In this document: positions 17,066 through 25,377 of the stretch, one piece after another | Layout of the letters: each line of letters opens with the position of its first letter | Position numbering within the stretch: position 1 is the first letter of the stretch | NCBI RefSeq assembly: GCF_051245535.1 | Contig: NZ_CP195303.1 | Span: 620,001-684,000 of the forward strand | DNA from: Micavibrio aeruginosavorus_D | GTDB taxonomy: Bacteria; Pseudomonadota; Alphaproteobacteria; Micavibrionales; Micavibrionaceae | Length of the DNA: 64,000 bases | Reading direction: 5' to 3' | Translations under genes and position numbers: made by a program | The notes under the pieces: generated by a model | What the model was told of the DNA's origin: nothing | The model's database searches: none | Seen by the model: the letters and a program-made list of their open reading frames with translations, nothing else

Positions 17066-18306
17066 CAACACAAACCGCAACCATCACCACCCTTGAACCA
17101 CGCACGCCGTACCAACCGGAAACGGCGAACGGGGTTTTGGCCGCGTATGATGGGTTTTCCGATACGTTGTTGCATGAACCGGATTGGCTGGCCGCGTGCC
17201 GCGATAAATCGCGTGATGTCGTGGCCCGTCGTGGTTTGCCGACGGCGAAGCTGGAGGGGTGGAAATACACCAACATCCTGCCGCTCGTGAAAACGATCAA
17301 TCAATCCGGCACGGTGAAAATCACCCATAAAGAAGGCCACGGCATTGTCGTGAATTCTCTGGCCGGAATGCTGGGCGAGGACTGGGTGCAACAGGCCATT
17401 TCCGCACCGTTGTCGGATAAAGAATACAACGCCGAAAACACGCTGTGGCATTTGGGCAATCTGTTCCTGCGCGATGGGTTGGTCATTGATGTGCCCGCCA
17501 ATACCGAAGCCAAAACGCCGCTGGATTTAACCATGGTCGCCGATGGTGGCTTGGCGAATGCGCGGCTGATTATCCGTCTGGGCGCGAATGCGCGTTTGAC
17601 CGTGATTGAACATCACACTGGCACGGGTTCGTATTGGAAGAATATCCAGACGCAGATCATTCTGGCCGATGGCGCGCATTTAACCCATGTGCGGTATCAG
17701 GAAGACAGCGAACAGGCCGTCCACACCCAATTGACGCACAGCGTTCTGGGCAAGGATTCCGGGTATGAGGGCATTGTGTTTTCCACCGGCGCCCGCCTGT
17801 TCCGCAACCAATTGCACGGCGTGATGAACGGAGCCGGAGCGGTGTGTTCGCTCAGCGCCGTCAACCTGTTGACCGGGCAACAACATGGCGATACGACCAT
17901 TCTGGTCGATCACATGGCCCCGAACGGCAATTCAAACCAGAATATCCGCACCGTTTTGGACGGCACCGCCCATGGCGTGTTTCAGGGCAAGGTGCATGTG
18001 CATCAACCGGCGCAGAAAACCGACGGCTATCAACTGTCCAAATCCCTGATCCTGAATGAAGGGGCGGAGATGGATACGAAGCCGGAACTGGAAATTTACG
18101 CCGATGATGTGAAATGTTCGCACGGCGCGACCACCGGGCAACTGGATGAAGGGCCGCTGTTCTACATGCGCGCCCGCGGTATTCCAGAGGCGCAGGCTCG
18201 CGCCTTGCTGATCGAGGCGTTCGTAGACGAAGCATTCGACCGCGTGGCCGATGAAACCATTCAATCCGTGTTGAAAGACAAAGTGAAAGCATGGCTGGTG
18301 TCGTAA
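17062..18306 (+). CDS. sufD: Fe-S cluster assembly protein SufD
   Basis: 414 aa, partner of SufB in the SufBC2D scaffold. The N-terminal region has LPTAKLEGWKYTN, typical of SufD; the C-terminal beta-helix has GRNxS-like VFQGKVHVHQPAQKTDGYQLSKSLIL and the core motif LEIYADDVKCSHGATTGQLDEGPLFYMRARGIPEAQARALLIEAF. The conserved His (SHGAT) is present. The ATG overlaps the stop of the DUF559 gene. Although separated from sufC by the inserted gene, it remains in the operon, and sufS follows within 3 bp. Confidence 0.95.
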   Translation: MTTQTATITTLEPRTPYQPETANGVLAAYDGFSDTLLHEPDWLAACRDKSRDVVARRGLPTAKLEGWKYTNILPLVKTINQSGTVKITHKEGHGIVVNSLAGMLGEDWVQQAISAPLSDKEYNAENTLWHLGNLFLRDGLVIDVPANTEAKTPLDLTMVADGGLANARLIIRLGANARLTVIEHHTGTGSYWKNIQTQIILADGAHLTHVRYQEDSEQAVHTQLTHSVLGKDSGYEGIVFSTGARLFRNQLHGVMNGAGAVCSLSAVNLLTGQQHGDTTILVDHMAPNGNSNQNIRTVLDGTAHGVFQGKVHVHQPAQKTDGYQLSKSLILNEGAEMDTKPELEIYADDVKCSHGATTGQLDEGPLFYMRARGIPEAQARALLIEAFVDEAFDRVADETIQSVLKDKVKAWLVS

Positions 18307-18308
18307 AA

Positions 18309-19544
18309 ATGCCATCGCAGAATGATTTTGCGCGGTACCGGGATGATTTCCCGGTGCTGGCCCGCCCCATGAATGGCCAGAAACTGGCCTATATGGATAC
18401 GGCGTCCAGCGCGCAGAAACCGCGTGCGGTGATTGACGCATTGCGTGAAGCGCTGGATCGCGATTACGCCAATATTCACCGTGGCCTGTATGCGCTGTCA
18501 CAAACCACGACGCAGAAATTCGAAGCCACCCGCCGCAAGGTTGCCGATTTCATCGGTGCATTATCCGAAAACGAAATCGTTTTCACCCGCAACACGACCG
18601 AGGCCATCAATCTGGTCGCGCAAAGCTGGGGCCGCACCCATTTGAAGGCTGGGGATGAAATCATCATCTCCGGCATGGAACATCACGCCAATATTGTGCC
18701 GTGGCAATTGCTGCGCGATCAAATTGGCATTGTCCTGAAAATTATTCCGGTGTTGCCCAATGGCACGCTGGATATGGTTGCGTTTGACGGGCTGTTGTCC
18801 GACCGCACGCGGTTCGTGTCGATTGTGCATGTGTCGAACGCGCTCGGCACCATCAACCCGGTTGAAACCATCATCTGCAAAGCCAAGGCCTATAACGCCG
18901 ATATTCTGGTTCTGGTCGATGGGTCGCAATCGGTCACGCATATGCCCGTCAATGTCTTGGGACTGGGCTGTGACTTCTTCGCCTTTACGGGGCACAAACT
19001 CTATGGCCCGACCGGGGTTGGGGTTCTGTATGGCCGCGCGGCCTTGCTGAACGCCATGCCGCCGTATCAAGGGGGCGGGGATATGATCGAAACGGTCAGT
19101 TTCGCCCACACCACCTATAAACCCGCTCCGGCCCGGTTTGAGGCCGGAACCCCGGCCATTGCCGAGGTGATCGCTCTGGGCGCCGCCATCGACTATGTCG
19201 CGTCCATCGGCATGGGCAATATTGCGGCGCACGAGGGTATGCTTCTGGCTAGGTTGGTGGACCAACTGGAAACCGTGCCGGGCCTGACCTTTTACGGGAC
19301 CGGGCCGGACAAGGCCGGGATCGTCAGCTTTACCGCCGATTGGGGTCATCCATCTGATATCGCTATGATTTTGGACCAATGCGGGGTGGCGGTGCGCACC
19401 GGGCACCATTGCTGTATGCCCCTGATGCAGGGGCTGGGGGTTGAGGGCACGGTCCGGGCCTCGTTAGGGTTATATTCAAACGTAGATGACATAATCTCTC
19501 TGATGAATGGGGTGACGAAAGCACACAAACTTCTCGGAGCGTAG
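18309..19544 (+). CDS. sufS: cysteine desulfurase SufS
   Basis: 411 aa from this start. PLP-dependent enzyme that removes sulfur from cysteine as a persulfide for cluster assembly. The PLP lysine is in FFAFTGHKLYGPTGVGVLYG and the persulfide-forming Cys in VRTGHHCCMPLM, where two Cys are adjacent. An in-frame ATG at 18291, inside the end of sufD, would add six residues (MAGVVK); 18309 is preferred from the family N-terminus, but neither has a clear Shine-Dalgarno sequence. No sufE gene is next to it; the SufE/SufU partner must be elsewhere. Confidence 0.95.
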   Translation: MPSQNDFARYRDDFPVLARPMNGQKLAYMDTASSAQKPRAVIDALREALDRDYANIHRGLYALSQTTTQKFEATRRKVADFIGALSENEIVFTRNTTEAINLVAQSWGRTHLKAGDEIIISGMEHHANIVPWQLLRDQIGIVLKIIPVLPNGTLDMVAFDGLLSDRTRFVSIVHVSNALGTINPVETIICKAKAYNADILVLVDGSQSVTHMPVNVLGLGCDFFAFTGHKLYGPTGVGVLYGRAALLNAMPPYQGGGDMIETVSFAHTTYKPAPARFEAGTPAIAEVIALGAAIDYVASIGMGNIAAHEGMLLARLVDQLETVPGLTFYGTGPDKAGIVSFTADWGHPSDIAMILDQCGVAVRTGHHCCMPLMQGLGVEGTVRASLGLYSNVDDIISLMNGVTKAHKLLGA

Positions 19545-19547
19545 AGT

Positions 19548-20003
19548 ATGGGGATCTTAAAATTTTCGGCGGCTGTCGGCGGGGCAGTCGGGACTTTCTT
19601 AGCTGTTTCAACGTTTTCCAGTCCGGTGAAAAGCACAGAAAGGTTCGTCAATAACTGCATATCGGGGTATGAAAAAGAAGGCGAAAGCAACCCGTTACTG
19701 GACGGTGTTGATAAAGCCGGTTTCTGTGGGTGTCTGGCGGAAAAGAAAATTGATGATAATTTCACCTATGACACTATGAAACCGTGCATGGACGCCCATA
19801 TGAAGGAACCAGTGGTCCGGTTTTGTGAGGACGATCTGTCCAAGCAGATGGAAGGTTACGTGAATTGTGAATGTATATATGATCACACGGCCCAATGGGT
19901 GTTCAAAAGCGCGGCGGCGGCCAGCCACAAGGGACCACAATTGAGTAAAGCGGACGAAACGCAAGCGTCCATCACCATGATACAAGAATGTGAATTCAGA
20001 TGA
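19548..20003 (+). CDS. unknown Cys-rich, probably exported protein in the suf operon, 151 aa
   Basis: Not recognised. The N-terminus (GILKFSAAVGGAVGTFLAVSTF) can be a signal peptide or anchor. The remaining ~125 residues hold eight cysteines at intervals that include two CxC pairs (GFCGCLAEK and VNCECIYD), and a repeated pattern C-x-C ... C-x-D/E. This could be a disulfide-bonded periplasmic domain or a metal site. The ATG follows the sufS stop by 3 bp and its stop overlaps the sufT start (ATGA), so it is firmly within the operon. The DNA looks more AT-rich than the flanking suf genes. Confidence 0.65.
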   Translation: MGILKFSAAVGGAVGTFLAVSTFSSPVKSTERFVNNCISGYEKEGESNPLLDGVDKAGFCGCLAEKKIDDNFTYDTMKPCMDAHMKEPVVRFCEDDLSKQMEGYVNCECIYDHTAQWVFKSAAAASHKGPQLSKADETQASITMIQECEFR

Positions 20004-20425
20004 GTTTGACGAAACCAGTAGCCGATGAAAGCATGTTGCGAAACGCCTTAGGCGATGAAGGATTTGACGAATTGGCCGAGCCGCCAAACGTCGAAGCAAC
20101 ACGCGCGCATCCGCTCTGGCCGCAAATCGTCAAAAACCTGCGCGCGGTCTATGACCCCGAAATCCCGGTGAATATTTATGAACTGGGCCTGATCTACAAG
20201 GTCGATATTCGTGACGGGCTGGATGGCAAGGCCGACGTGTTCGTGGAAATGTCGCTGACATCGCCCGGATGCCCGGTGGCCCAGGAAATGCCCGGCATGG
20301 TCCAGGGCGCGATCTTCCCGGTCGACGGCATTGGCAATGTCGATGTTGAAATCGTCTGGGACCCGACCTGGGACCCGTCTTTCATGGCGGAAACGGCGAA
20401 ACTGCAACTGAATATGTTTACGTGA
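20000..20425 (+). CDS. sufT: SUF-associated DUF59/MIP18 protein SufT
   Basis: 141 aa. The core YDPEIPVNIYELGLIYKV and MSLTSPGCPVAQEMP is diagnostic of the SUF-linked DUF59 group (SufT/YitW), which helps Fe-S cluster maturation. A ~45-residue N-terminal extension precedes the domain. The conserved Cys lies in SPGCPVA. Start overlaps the previous stop, and the stop overlaps the start of sufA (TGATG). Confidence 0.92.
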   Translation: MSLTKPVADESMLRNALGDEGFDELAEPPNVEATRAHPLWPQIVKNLRAVYDPEIPVNIYELGLIYKVDIRDGLDGKADVFVEMSLTSPGCPVAQEMPGMVQGAIFPVDGIGNVDVEIVWDPTWDPSFMAETAKLQLNMFT

Positions 20426-20790
20426 TGATGGCCATGGCGAACGATCCAATTATCCTGACCGACGGGGCCGTAACGGCGATCAAATCCAAAACCGCGTTGA
20501 AAGACGGCGCGGTCGGCCTGCGCCTGACCATCAAATCCACGGGCTGTTCCGGCAACAGTTACAAAATGGAACATGTCACGGAAGCATCCGCGTCCGATGA
20601 CCGCTTTGAACGCGACGGCGCGGTGCTGTTCATCCCGAAAATCCATTCATGGATGCTGTTCGGCATGACGATTGATTATGAGGACGGCGAAATGCAATCC
20701 GGCTTTACCTTCAGCAACCCGAATGAAACGGGCCGCTGCGGCTGCGGTGAATCCTTCACCATTGATCCCGCCAAACGCGCGCCGGGGTAG
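20425..20790 (+). CDS. sufA: A-type Fe-S carrier protein SufA
   Basis: 121 aa. A-type carrier that receives clusters from the scaffold and passes them on. The three ligand cysteines are present: Cys41 in STGCSGNSY and Cys105/Cys107 in GRCGCGESF. Last gene of the operon. The start codon is uncertain among ATGs at 20425, 20428 and 20434; the first is listed because it overlaps the sufT stop. It converges on the ankyrin gene, with only 5 bp between the two stops and no terminator, so read-through from either side would give antisense RNA. Confidence 0.92.
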   Translation: MMAMANDPIILTDGAVTAIKSKTALKDGAVGLRLTIKSTGCSGNSYKMEHVTEASASDDRFERDGAVLFIPKIHSWMLFGMTIDYEDGEMQSGFTFSNPNETGRCGCGESFTIDPAKRAPG

Positions 20791-20795
20791 GGTGA

Positions 20796-23585
20796 TCAGA
20801 TCTTGATGATGTATTGTTCTTCTGAATCCCGATATTTGTTGTAATCGGCGGGTTTGGCGGGGGGCTGCGCGGTTGCAAACCCCATATTGTTTGGCGTGTT
20901 TCCGCCTGCCCCAAGATGTATTTTCGCAATTCCCGCTTTCTGCGCCACCTTGGCAAAGGTCGCGCATAGTTTTTTCCATTGCTTCACATCCATCTGGCTG
21001 GGTAGATATTCTAGGGAATCGAGGACCAGCTCGCCCTTCTTCCCGCGCCAGGCCCAGCTTTGGGCAACGATTTGATCGGTTTTGTTGTTGGTGACAACGT
21101 AAAACGCGGCCTTGGGCGAGAGGAAACCGTGTTGCGCGCATTCACGACCCGCGCCGCCAATATGCTGGCAACAGGCGGTAAAGGCCCCCAACGCCAATCC
21201 GCGTATATCCCCATCGGGCAGGCGGTGGAACGTAAACCCATCTTTGTCAAACGTGGCACCATCGATCGTAATATCCGGTATGGCATCACCGGGTTTTTTA
21301 TGGTCGTTGGCGGCGTATGTCTTTTGATATTTTTTGATGGTTTTTAACGCCGTATCAAAATCTTCATCATCCCACGCGCAATCCATGGCGATGAGGGATA
21401 ATTCCGGATTTTTGTGCGCATTTTTATACGCATAATCGGCGATTATTTCTTTCGTATTTTTCAGGGACCAGAACCGTCCCGATTGATCCTGTGCCGGACG
21501 GGGCAGGCGATGGGAAAATTTTACAAATTTCGCCATCTCCGGCCCGCATTGCAAAACCGCATCACCCCATGATTTTAAATCCAGAGATTGACCATCCTCA
21601 ATAGCCTTTGGCGAAGGAATGGAAATCATCTGGATGACATTGTGCAAAGGTTGATTGCCATGTGCGCCCCATTTTTCCAGATATTGTAGGATGCGTGATT
21701 CCGTACCAAACAAGGCGGCGGCGTTATACGCATAGGAGTAAGCCATATATTCGGGATAACCCTCTTGCTCCAGAATTGCGGCAACGGTATCCAATACGGA
21801 TCGTTTTATCAGGGTCGGGTCTTTTGCGGTGATGGATGTGGGGATGGTTGCGTATCCATGAATATTGCCCCACCGCATTACGCCCTGAATCTGTTCCTGT
21901 GTCTCTTGTGGCAAGCATTCGGTGCGGGCCCCGTGCGTGATCAATAATTTTATAAGATCCGGGGTGTTTTTCTGAGCGGCAATGCGCAAGGGGGCTTCGT
22001 CACTGGTATGAATATCGGCCCCGTTTTCGATCAGGATTCGGGCCACATCGGCTGTGGCGGCAACGCGCAGGGCTTCCTCATTTTCTGCATGGACGTTGGC
22101 ACCATGTTTAATCAACAATTCCGCAATATCCGCCCGGCCGATTACGGCCGCCGCCCGTAAGGCTTTATCATCGTTCGCCCGAACATCGGCCCCGTGTTTG
22201 ATGAGAAGTTTGATAATATCGAAATGGCCGCCTTCAACGGCCCCTCGCAGGGCATCGTCATTTTTAGCGTGGATATTGGCGTTGTGTTTTATCAGCAGTT
22301 TAACAATGGCGGTATGGCCATTTCCCGCAGCAGCGCGCAGAGCCCAATCATCGTTGGTGTGGGGATTGACTCCGTGTTTGATAAGCAAACGGACGATGTT
22401 GGTGTGGCCGTTACTTGCTGCCCACTCTAGGCCGCTTCTTGTCGTCCATTCCCGCGTCAGTTCGCAATCATTGTTAGCAGTATGGCCTTTGTGTTTGGCG
22501 AGATGGCTTTTGTGTTTGATGATGAGCCGAACAATATTGATATGACCACTTGCCGCGGCAGTTGACAGGATTGCATCACTGATGTTGGCGTTGTGTTTTA
22601 TCAGCAGTTTAACAATGGCGGTATGGCCATTTATCGCCGCCGCCCGCAGGGCCATATCATGGTTGGCGTGGATGTCGGTATTATGCTTGAGGAGCAATCG
22701 GACAATTTTGATGTTGCCATTTTCCGCAGCGGTCAACAGGACTTCATCACTGATGATGGCGTTGTGTTTTATCAGCAGCTTGACAATGGCGATGTGGCCA
22801 TTTTTTGTCGCCACCCGCAAGGCCCAACTATTTTTGGCGTTGATATCGGCCCCGCGTTTGACAAGCAACCGGGTAATTTTGATATGACCGTTTGCTGCAG
22901 CCTCTCGCAGGGCCCAACTATCGTTATCGTTGATATCGGCCTCGTGTTTGATAAGCAGTCGGACAATATCGATCTGACCATTTTCGGCCGCATGGCGCAG
23001 GGCCGCGCCATTGTTAGCGTGAATGTTAACCCCGCGTTTAATCAGCAGGCGGACGATGTCGATGCAGCCCTTTGCCGCGGCGCATCGCAGGGCGGATTCG
23101 TTGATACTGTCGATCGCGGCGTCATGCGCGATCAACAATCGAACGATATCAATATGCCCGTTTGATGCGGCATAAATCAGAGCAGTTCCGTAACAAACCC
23201 GATCATCGGCGGTAAAATCAATGGCGCCTTTTTGAATGATGGATTGAACGCGGTCCATATCGCCGTTTTGGGCGGCGTCAATAAATTGCTGTTCGATCGG
23301 CAAGGGGAAGGATTTGACAATGTCTTCGTATGTTTTTTGTTTCTGGTTTTTCGGCGGCGCGCCAAGCGATTCATACAGGTCGCGAACATGATCCACTCCC
23401 TGATCCGCATGGGTGCAGAGTGTTTCAATCGACGCGTCCATTCCATTCCGCGCCAGCCGTTGCGCCAGCGGGGGCAGGGCTTTGGCGAGGGCGTCAAGGT
23501 CACGGTCCGGCGCGTCCGCGCGCAGGGCCGCGATCACGGCCAGCGCGTTGGATATTTCGATCGGCGGTGGGGATTTTGCAGCCAT
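20796..23585 (-). CDS. large ankyrin-repeat protein, 929 aa
   Basis: Residues 1-96 are a helical N-terminal region. About 15 ankyrin units follow (97-556) with an exact 30-residue period for much of the array, e.g. ALR at 166, 196, 226 and 256, consensus ALRxAAxNGHxxIVxLLIKH. The ~370-residue C-terminal part is not repetitive. Its last ~140 residues (RGLALGAFTACCQHIGGAG, AFYVVTNNKTDQIVAQSWAWRG, LVLDSLEYLPSQ) have the look of a GNAT-like domain, but I cannot confirm this. There is no signal peptide. ATG is preceded by AAGGGATGGG. The gene looks AT-richer than its surroundings. A role as an effector or scaffold acting on other proteins is possible; the function is unknown. Confidence 0.85.
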   Translation of the reverse strand: MAAKSPPPIEISNALAVIAALRADAPDRDLDALAKALPPLAQRLARNGMDASIETLCTHADQGVDHVRDLYESLGAPPKNQKQKTYEDIVKSFPLPIEQQFIDAAQNGDMDRVQSIIQKGAIDFTADDRVCYGTALIYAASNGHIDIVRLLIAHDAAIDSINESALRCAAAKGCIDIVRLLIKRGVNIHANNGAALRHAAENGQIDIVRLLIKHEADINDNDSWALREAAANGHIKITRLLVKRGADINAKNSWALRVATKNGHIAIVKLLIKHNAIISDEVLLTAAENGNIKIVRLLLKHNTDIHANHDMALRAAAINGHTAIVKLLIKHNANISDAILSTAAASGHINIVRLIIKHKSHLAKHKGHTANNDCELTREWTTRSGLEWAASNGHTNIVRLLIKHGVNPHTNDDWALRAAAGNGHTAIVKLLIKHNANIHAKNDDALRGAVEGGHFDIIKLLIKHGADVRANDDKALRAAAVIGRADIAELLIKHGANVHAENEEALRVAATADVARILIENGADIHTSDEAPLRIAAQKNTPDLIKLLITHGARTECLPQETQEQIQGVMRWGNIHGYATIPTSITAKDPTLIKRSVLDTVAAILEQEGYPEYMAYSYAYNAAALFGTESRILQYLEKWGAHGNQPLHNVIQMISIPSPKAIEDGQSLDLKSWGDAVLQCGPEMAKFVKFSHRLPRPAQDQSGRFWSLKNTKEIIADYAYKNAHKNPELSLIAMDCAWDDEDFDTALKTIKKYQKTYAANDHKKPGDAIPDITIDGATFDKDGFTFHRLPDGDIRGLALGAFTACCQHIGGAGRECAQHGFLSPKAAFYVVTNNKTDQIVAQSWAWRGKKGELVLDSLEYLPSQMDVKQWKKLCATFAKVAQKAGIAKIHLGAGGNTPNNMGFATAQPPAKPADYNKYRDSEEQYIIKI
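21918..23297 (-). repeat. ankyrin-encoding tandem repeats, ~90-bp period
   Basis: The part of the gene that encodes residues 97-556 is built of degenerate 90-bp units. Phrases such as atcagcagtttaacaatggc and ttgtgttttatcagcagttt recur almost unchanged, which indicates recent unit duplication or gene conversion within the array. Confidence 0.8.
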
Positions 23586-23718
23586 GACCCATCCCTTTGA
23601 TTATGCCAAGTGGTCATCATTGTCATAATGAGCTGTGGTGGTCAATCTTTTTCGGGGTGTTGTGGCTGGCCGGGGTGGTGCGGGGCATGGTCAAAAGAAT
23701 GGCCCAAAAAAGGGCCAA

Positions 23719-23742
23719 CAAAAAAGCCCCCAATGGGGGCTT
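23719..23742 (-). terminator. Rho-independent terminator after the 55-aa gene
   Basis: AAGCCCCC, AT-containing loop, GGGGGCTT; on the minus strand it ends in TTTTTTG. It lies 30 bp after the stop at 23772 and isolates the upstream three-gene unit from the ankyrin gene. Confidence 0.85.
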
Positions 23743-23771
23743 CTTGTTATTCGATCTGTAAGGGCAACGTC

Positions 23772-23939
23772 TTAGTTGTTGTCCAGGTTCAGTGCAACAA
23801 ATGCCAGCGGCATGAAGCCGTCGCAAGAGGCGGAGATTTGCGGAACCAAACGTTTCGTCGCAGCGCGAACTTCGTCGCTTTTCTTAACAGCGGCTTGAAC
23901 GTTCAGGAAGGCCTGCAGTGCATTCAGATCGTTTTTCAT
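23772..23939 (-). CDS. small unknown protein, 55 aa
   Basis: MKNDLNALQAFLNVQAAVKK is the N-terminus; the protein is mostly helical with a single Cys (SASCDGFMP) and ends LNLDNN. Support: a strong Shine-Dalgarno AGAGGGGA about 8 nt before the ATG, 14-bp spacing from the upstream gene in the same orientation, and a terminator 30 bp downstream. The base pattern is coding-like. Function unknown. It is the last gene of the unit 25184-23772. Confidence 0.7.
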   Translation of the reverse strand: MKNDLNALQAFLNVQAAVKKSDEVRAATKRLVPQISASCDGFMPLAFVALNLDNN

Positions 23940-23953
23940 GTTGTAGTCCCCTC

Positions 23954-24541
23954 TTATTTTTTTTGTTCGAGGTTTTCAAAATATAGATCCGTCAGATGGT
24001 CGCCCGGTCCGTTGGATACATATGCCTCGTATATATCACCGTGCCCGAAGGATTTGAGGGAGTCAATAAATTCTGACCCATTACCCACAGCTTCAAGCTC
24101 TTGGGCAATTTTACACATTGTGACGATTATGTCAAGCATTTTGGCGTGGTATTGGGCTTCAAAGGCGACGGGGTCCATATCCGCCGTGGGGGTGCCGTGG
24201 CCGGTCATTTGCTGCTGCGCCTGACGCAGGGCGCCGCCCAGTTCCAGCACATGCGCGGGGCTTATCGTATTGATATCGCTGGATATTCCCAGATAAACAG
24301 CGCGATTTTCGGGGCTGAAGGCTTGGCCCGATTTATGGCGTAACACCTTGATTTGAAGGTTATTTTGGTACGCCCAGCGCACCAGTTTCAGACCTGTGGC
24401 GCACCGTTCCAGCATGGTTTCGGCGGCATGGCGCAATTTATCGGCCTGCGGGTGGGTATAGTCGATGGAGGCGGTTTGATCCTTGCCGGTGCCAAACGCA
24501 CCCTGCAGCTTGCCAAACGGGGAATCAGATGTCGAAGCCAT
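23954..24541 (-). CDS. unknown protein, 195 aa
   Basis: Not firmly recognised. Soluble, no signal peptide. The central HVLELGGALRQAQQQ and later FEAQYHAKMLDIIVTMCKIAQEL resemble in spacing the helices of DUF6782-like putative metallopeptidases, but no HExxH is present, so this is at most a distant, inactive relative. It is the middle gene of a three-gene minus-strand unit, 28 bp after the upstream gene and 14 bp before the small gene. Confidence 0.55.
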   Translation of the reverse strand: MASTSDSPFGKLQGAFGTGKDQTASIDYTHPQADKLRHAAETMLERCATGLKLVRWAYQNNLQIKVLRHKSGQAFSPENRAVYLGISSDINTISPAHVLELGGALRQAQQQMTGHGTPTADMDPVAFEAQYHAKMLDIIVTMCKIAQELEAVGNGSEFIDSLKSFGHGDIYEAYVSNGPGDHLTDLYFENLEQKK

Positions 24542-24569
24542 GATCGTGTATCCCTCTTCAATAAAATTC

Positions 24570-25184
24570 TTAGCGGGCCATGTCGCCAGCGCTGTACCCG
24601 GACGGGCTGATGGATGATGACATCAGCATTTGTGTGTCCAGAACATTGACGCGGCCGCGTTTATCAACGGTGATGACGGCGCGCACCAGCGTACCCAGAT
24701 ACACCATCGATGTTTTAATCGTGAAATCACCCGCAATGTTGGCATTGATTTCGGGTGGTTGATGATGCACGGCAATCGCGGCCACCTGATCACCGGACAA
24801 CGCGTCCAGCGCCGGGTGATCCTGCATGCGGTCGATCACGAAAATATCGCCATCGGGGCCGGACACATGTTCAAAGAAGAAGGTGAGGTAATCCATCACA
24901 TTCGATGAATCAAGAAACAGATGCCCCGCATCATTCGCCGCGTAAATCGGCATCACCGATCCGTCGAGATAGAAATAGGTTTTCCCATCGCCCAGATAGT
25001 CAAACGAGAATGAGGGCAAGGATGCATAGTTGGTCAGACGGTAGAGCAACAGATTGCGATAGAAGGACAGCTTGTGGCATTTGGCTTCGCTGGTCGTCGG
25101 CGCAAACAACCCGGAATCGCCAGCGGTTTTCACGCTGTCGATCATGGCGATGGTGCGGTCACGGTCCAGACGGTGCCATTGCAT
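24570..25184 (-). CDS. unknown protein, 204 aa
   Basis: Not recognised. Soluble, with segments FYRNLLLYRLTNYASLPSF and FFFEHVSGPDGDIFVIDRMQD. A TTG at 25190 is in frame two codons upstream; the ATG at 25184 is preferred. First gene of the minus-strand unit that includes the 195-aa and 55-aa proteins. A large palindromic element lies in the gap upstream. Confidence 0.55.
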   Translation of the reverse strand: MQWHRLDRDRTIAMIDSVKTAGDSGLFAPTTSEAKCHKLSFYRNLLLYRLTNYASLPSFSFDYLGDGKTYFYLDGSVMPIYAANDAGHLFLDSSNVMDYLTFFFEHVSGPDGDIFVIDRMQDHPALDALSGDQVAAIAVHHQPPEINANIAGDFTIKTSMVYLGTLVRAVITVDKRGRVNVLDTQMLMSSSISPSGYSAGDMAR

Positions 25185-25288
25185 GTTCAAAAATCCCTGA
25201 TTGGGCGAAATGGATGCCCCTTAAAAATGCGCGACAACTATACCGTTAAATGGGGCTGGGCCATACCAAAAAAAGCTATTCTTTCTGT

Positions 25289-25356
25289 GTCATCCCGGCG
25301 AAAGCCGGGATCTTCTTCCATTATGGCTGGAAGACCCCGGCTTTCGCCGGGGTGAC
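25289..25356. repeat. GTCAT...GTGAC palindromic element, copy 1
   Basis: Two arms, GTCATCCCGGCGAAAGCCGG and the inverse GACCCCGGCTTTCGCCGGGG..., pair over ~29 bp around the loop TTATGGC. Each arm is itself a small palindrome (CCGGC GAAA GCCGG). Related to the copies at 31345 and 37379. Confidence 0.9.
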
Positions 25357-25377
25357 GGTCATGAGGGGAAGGGGCTG

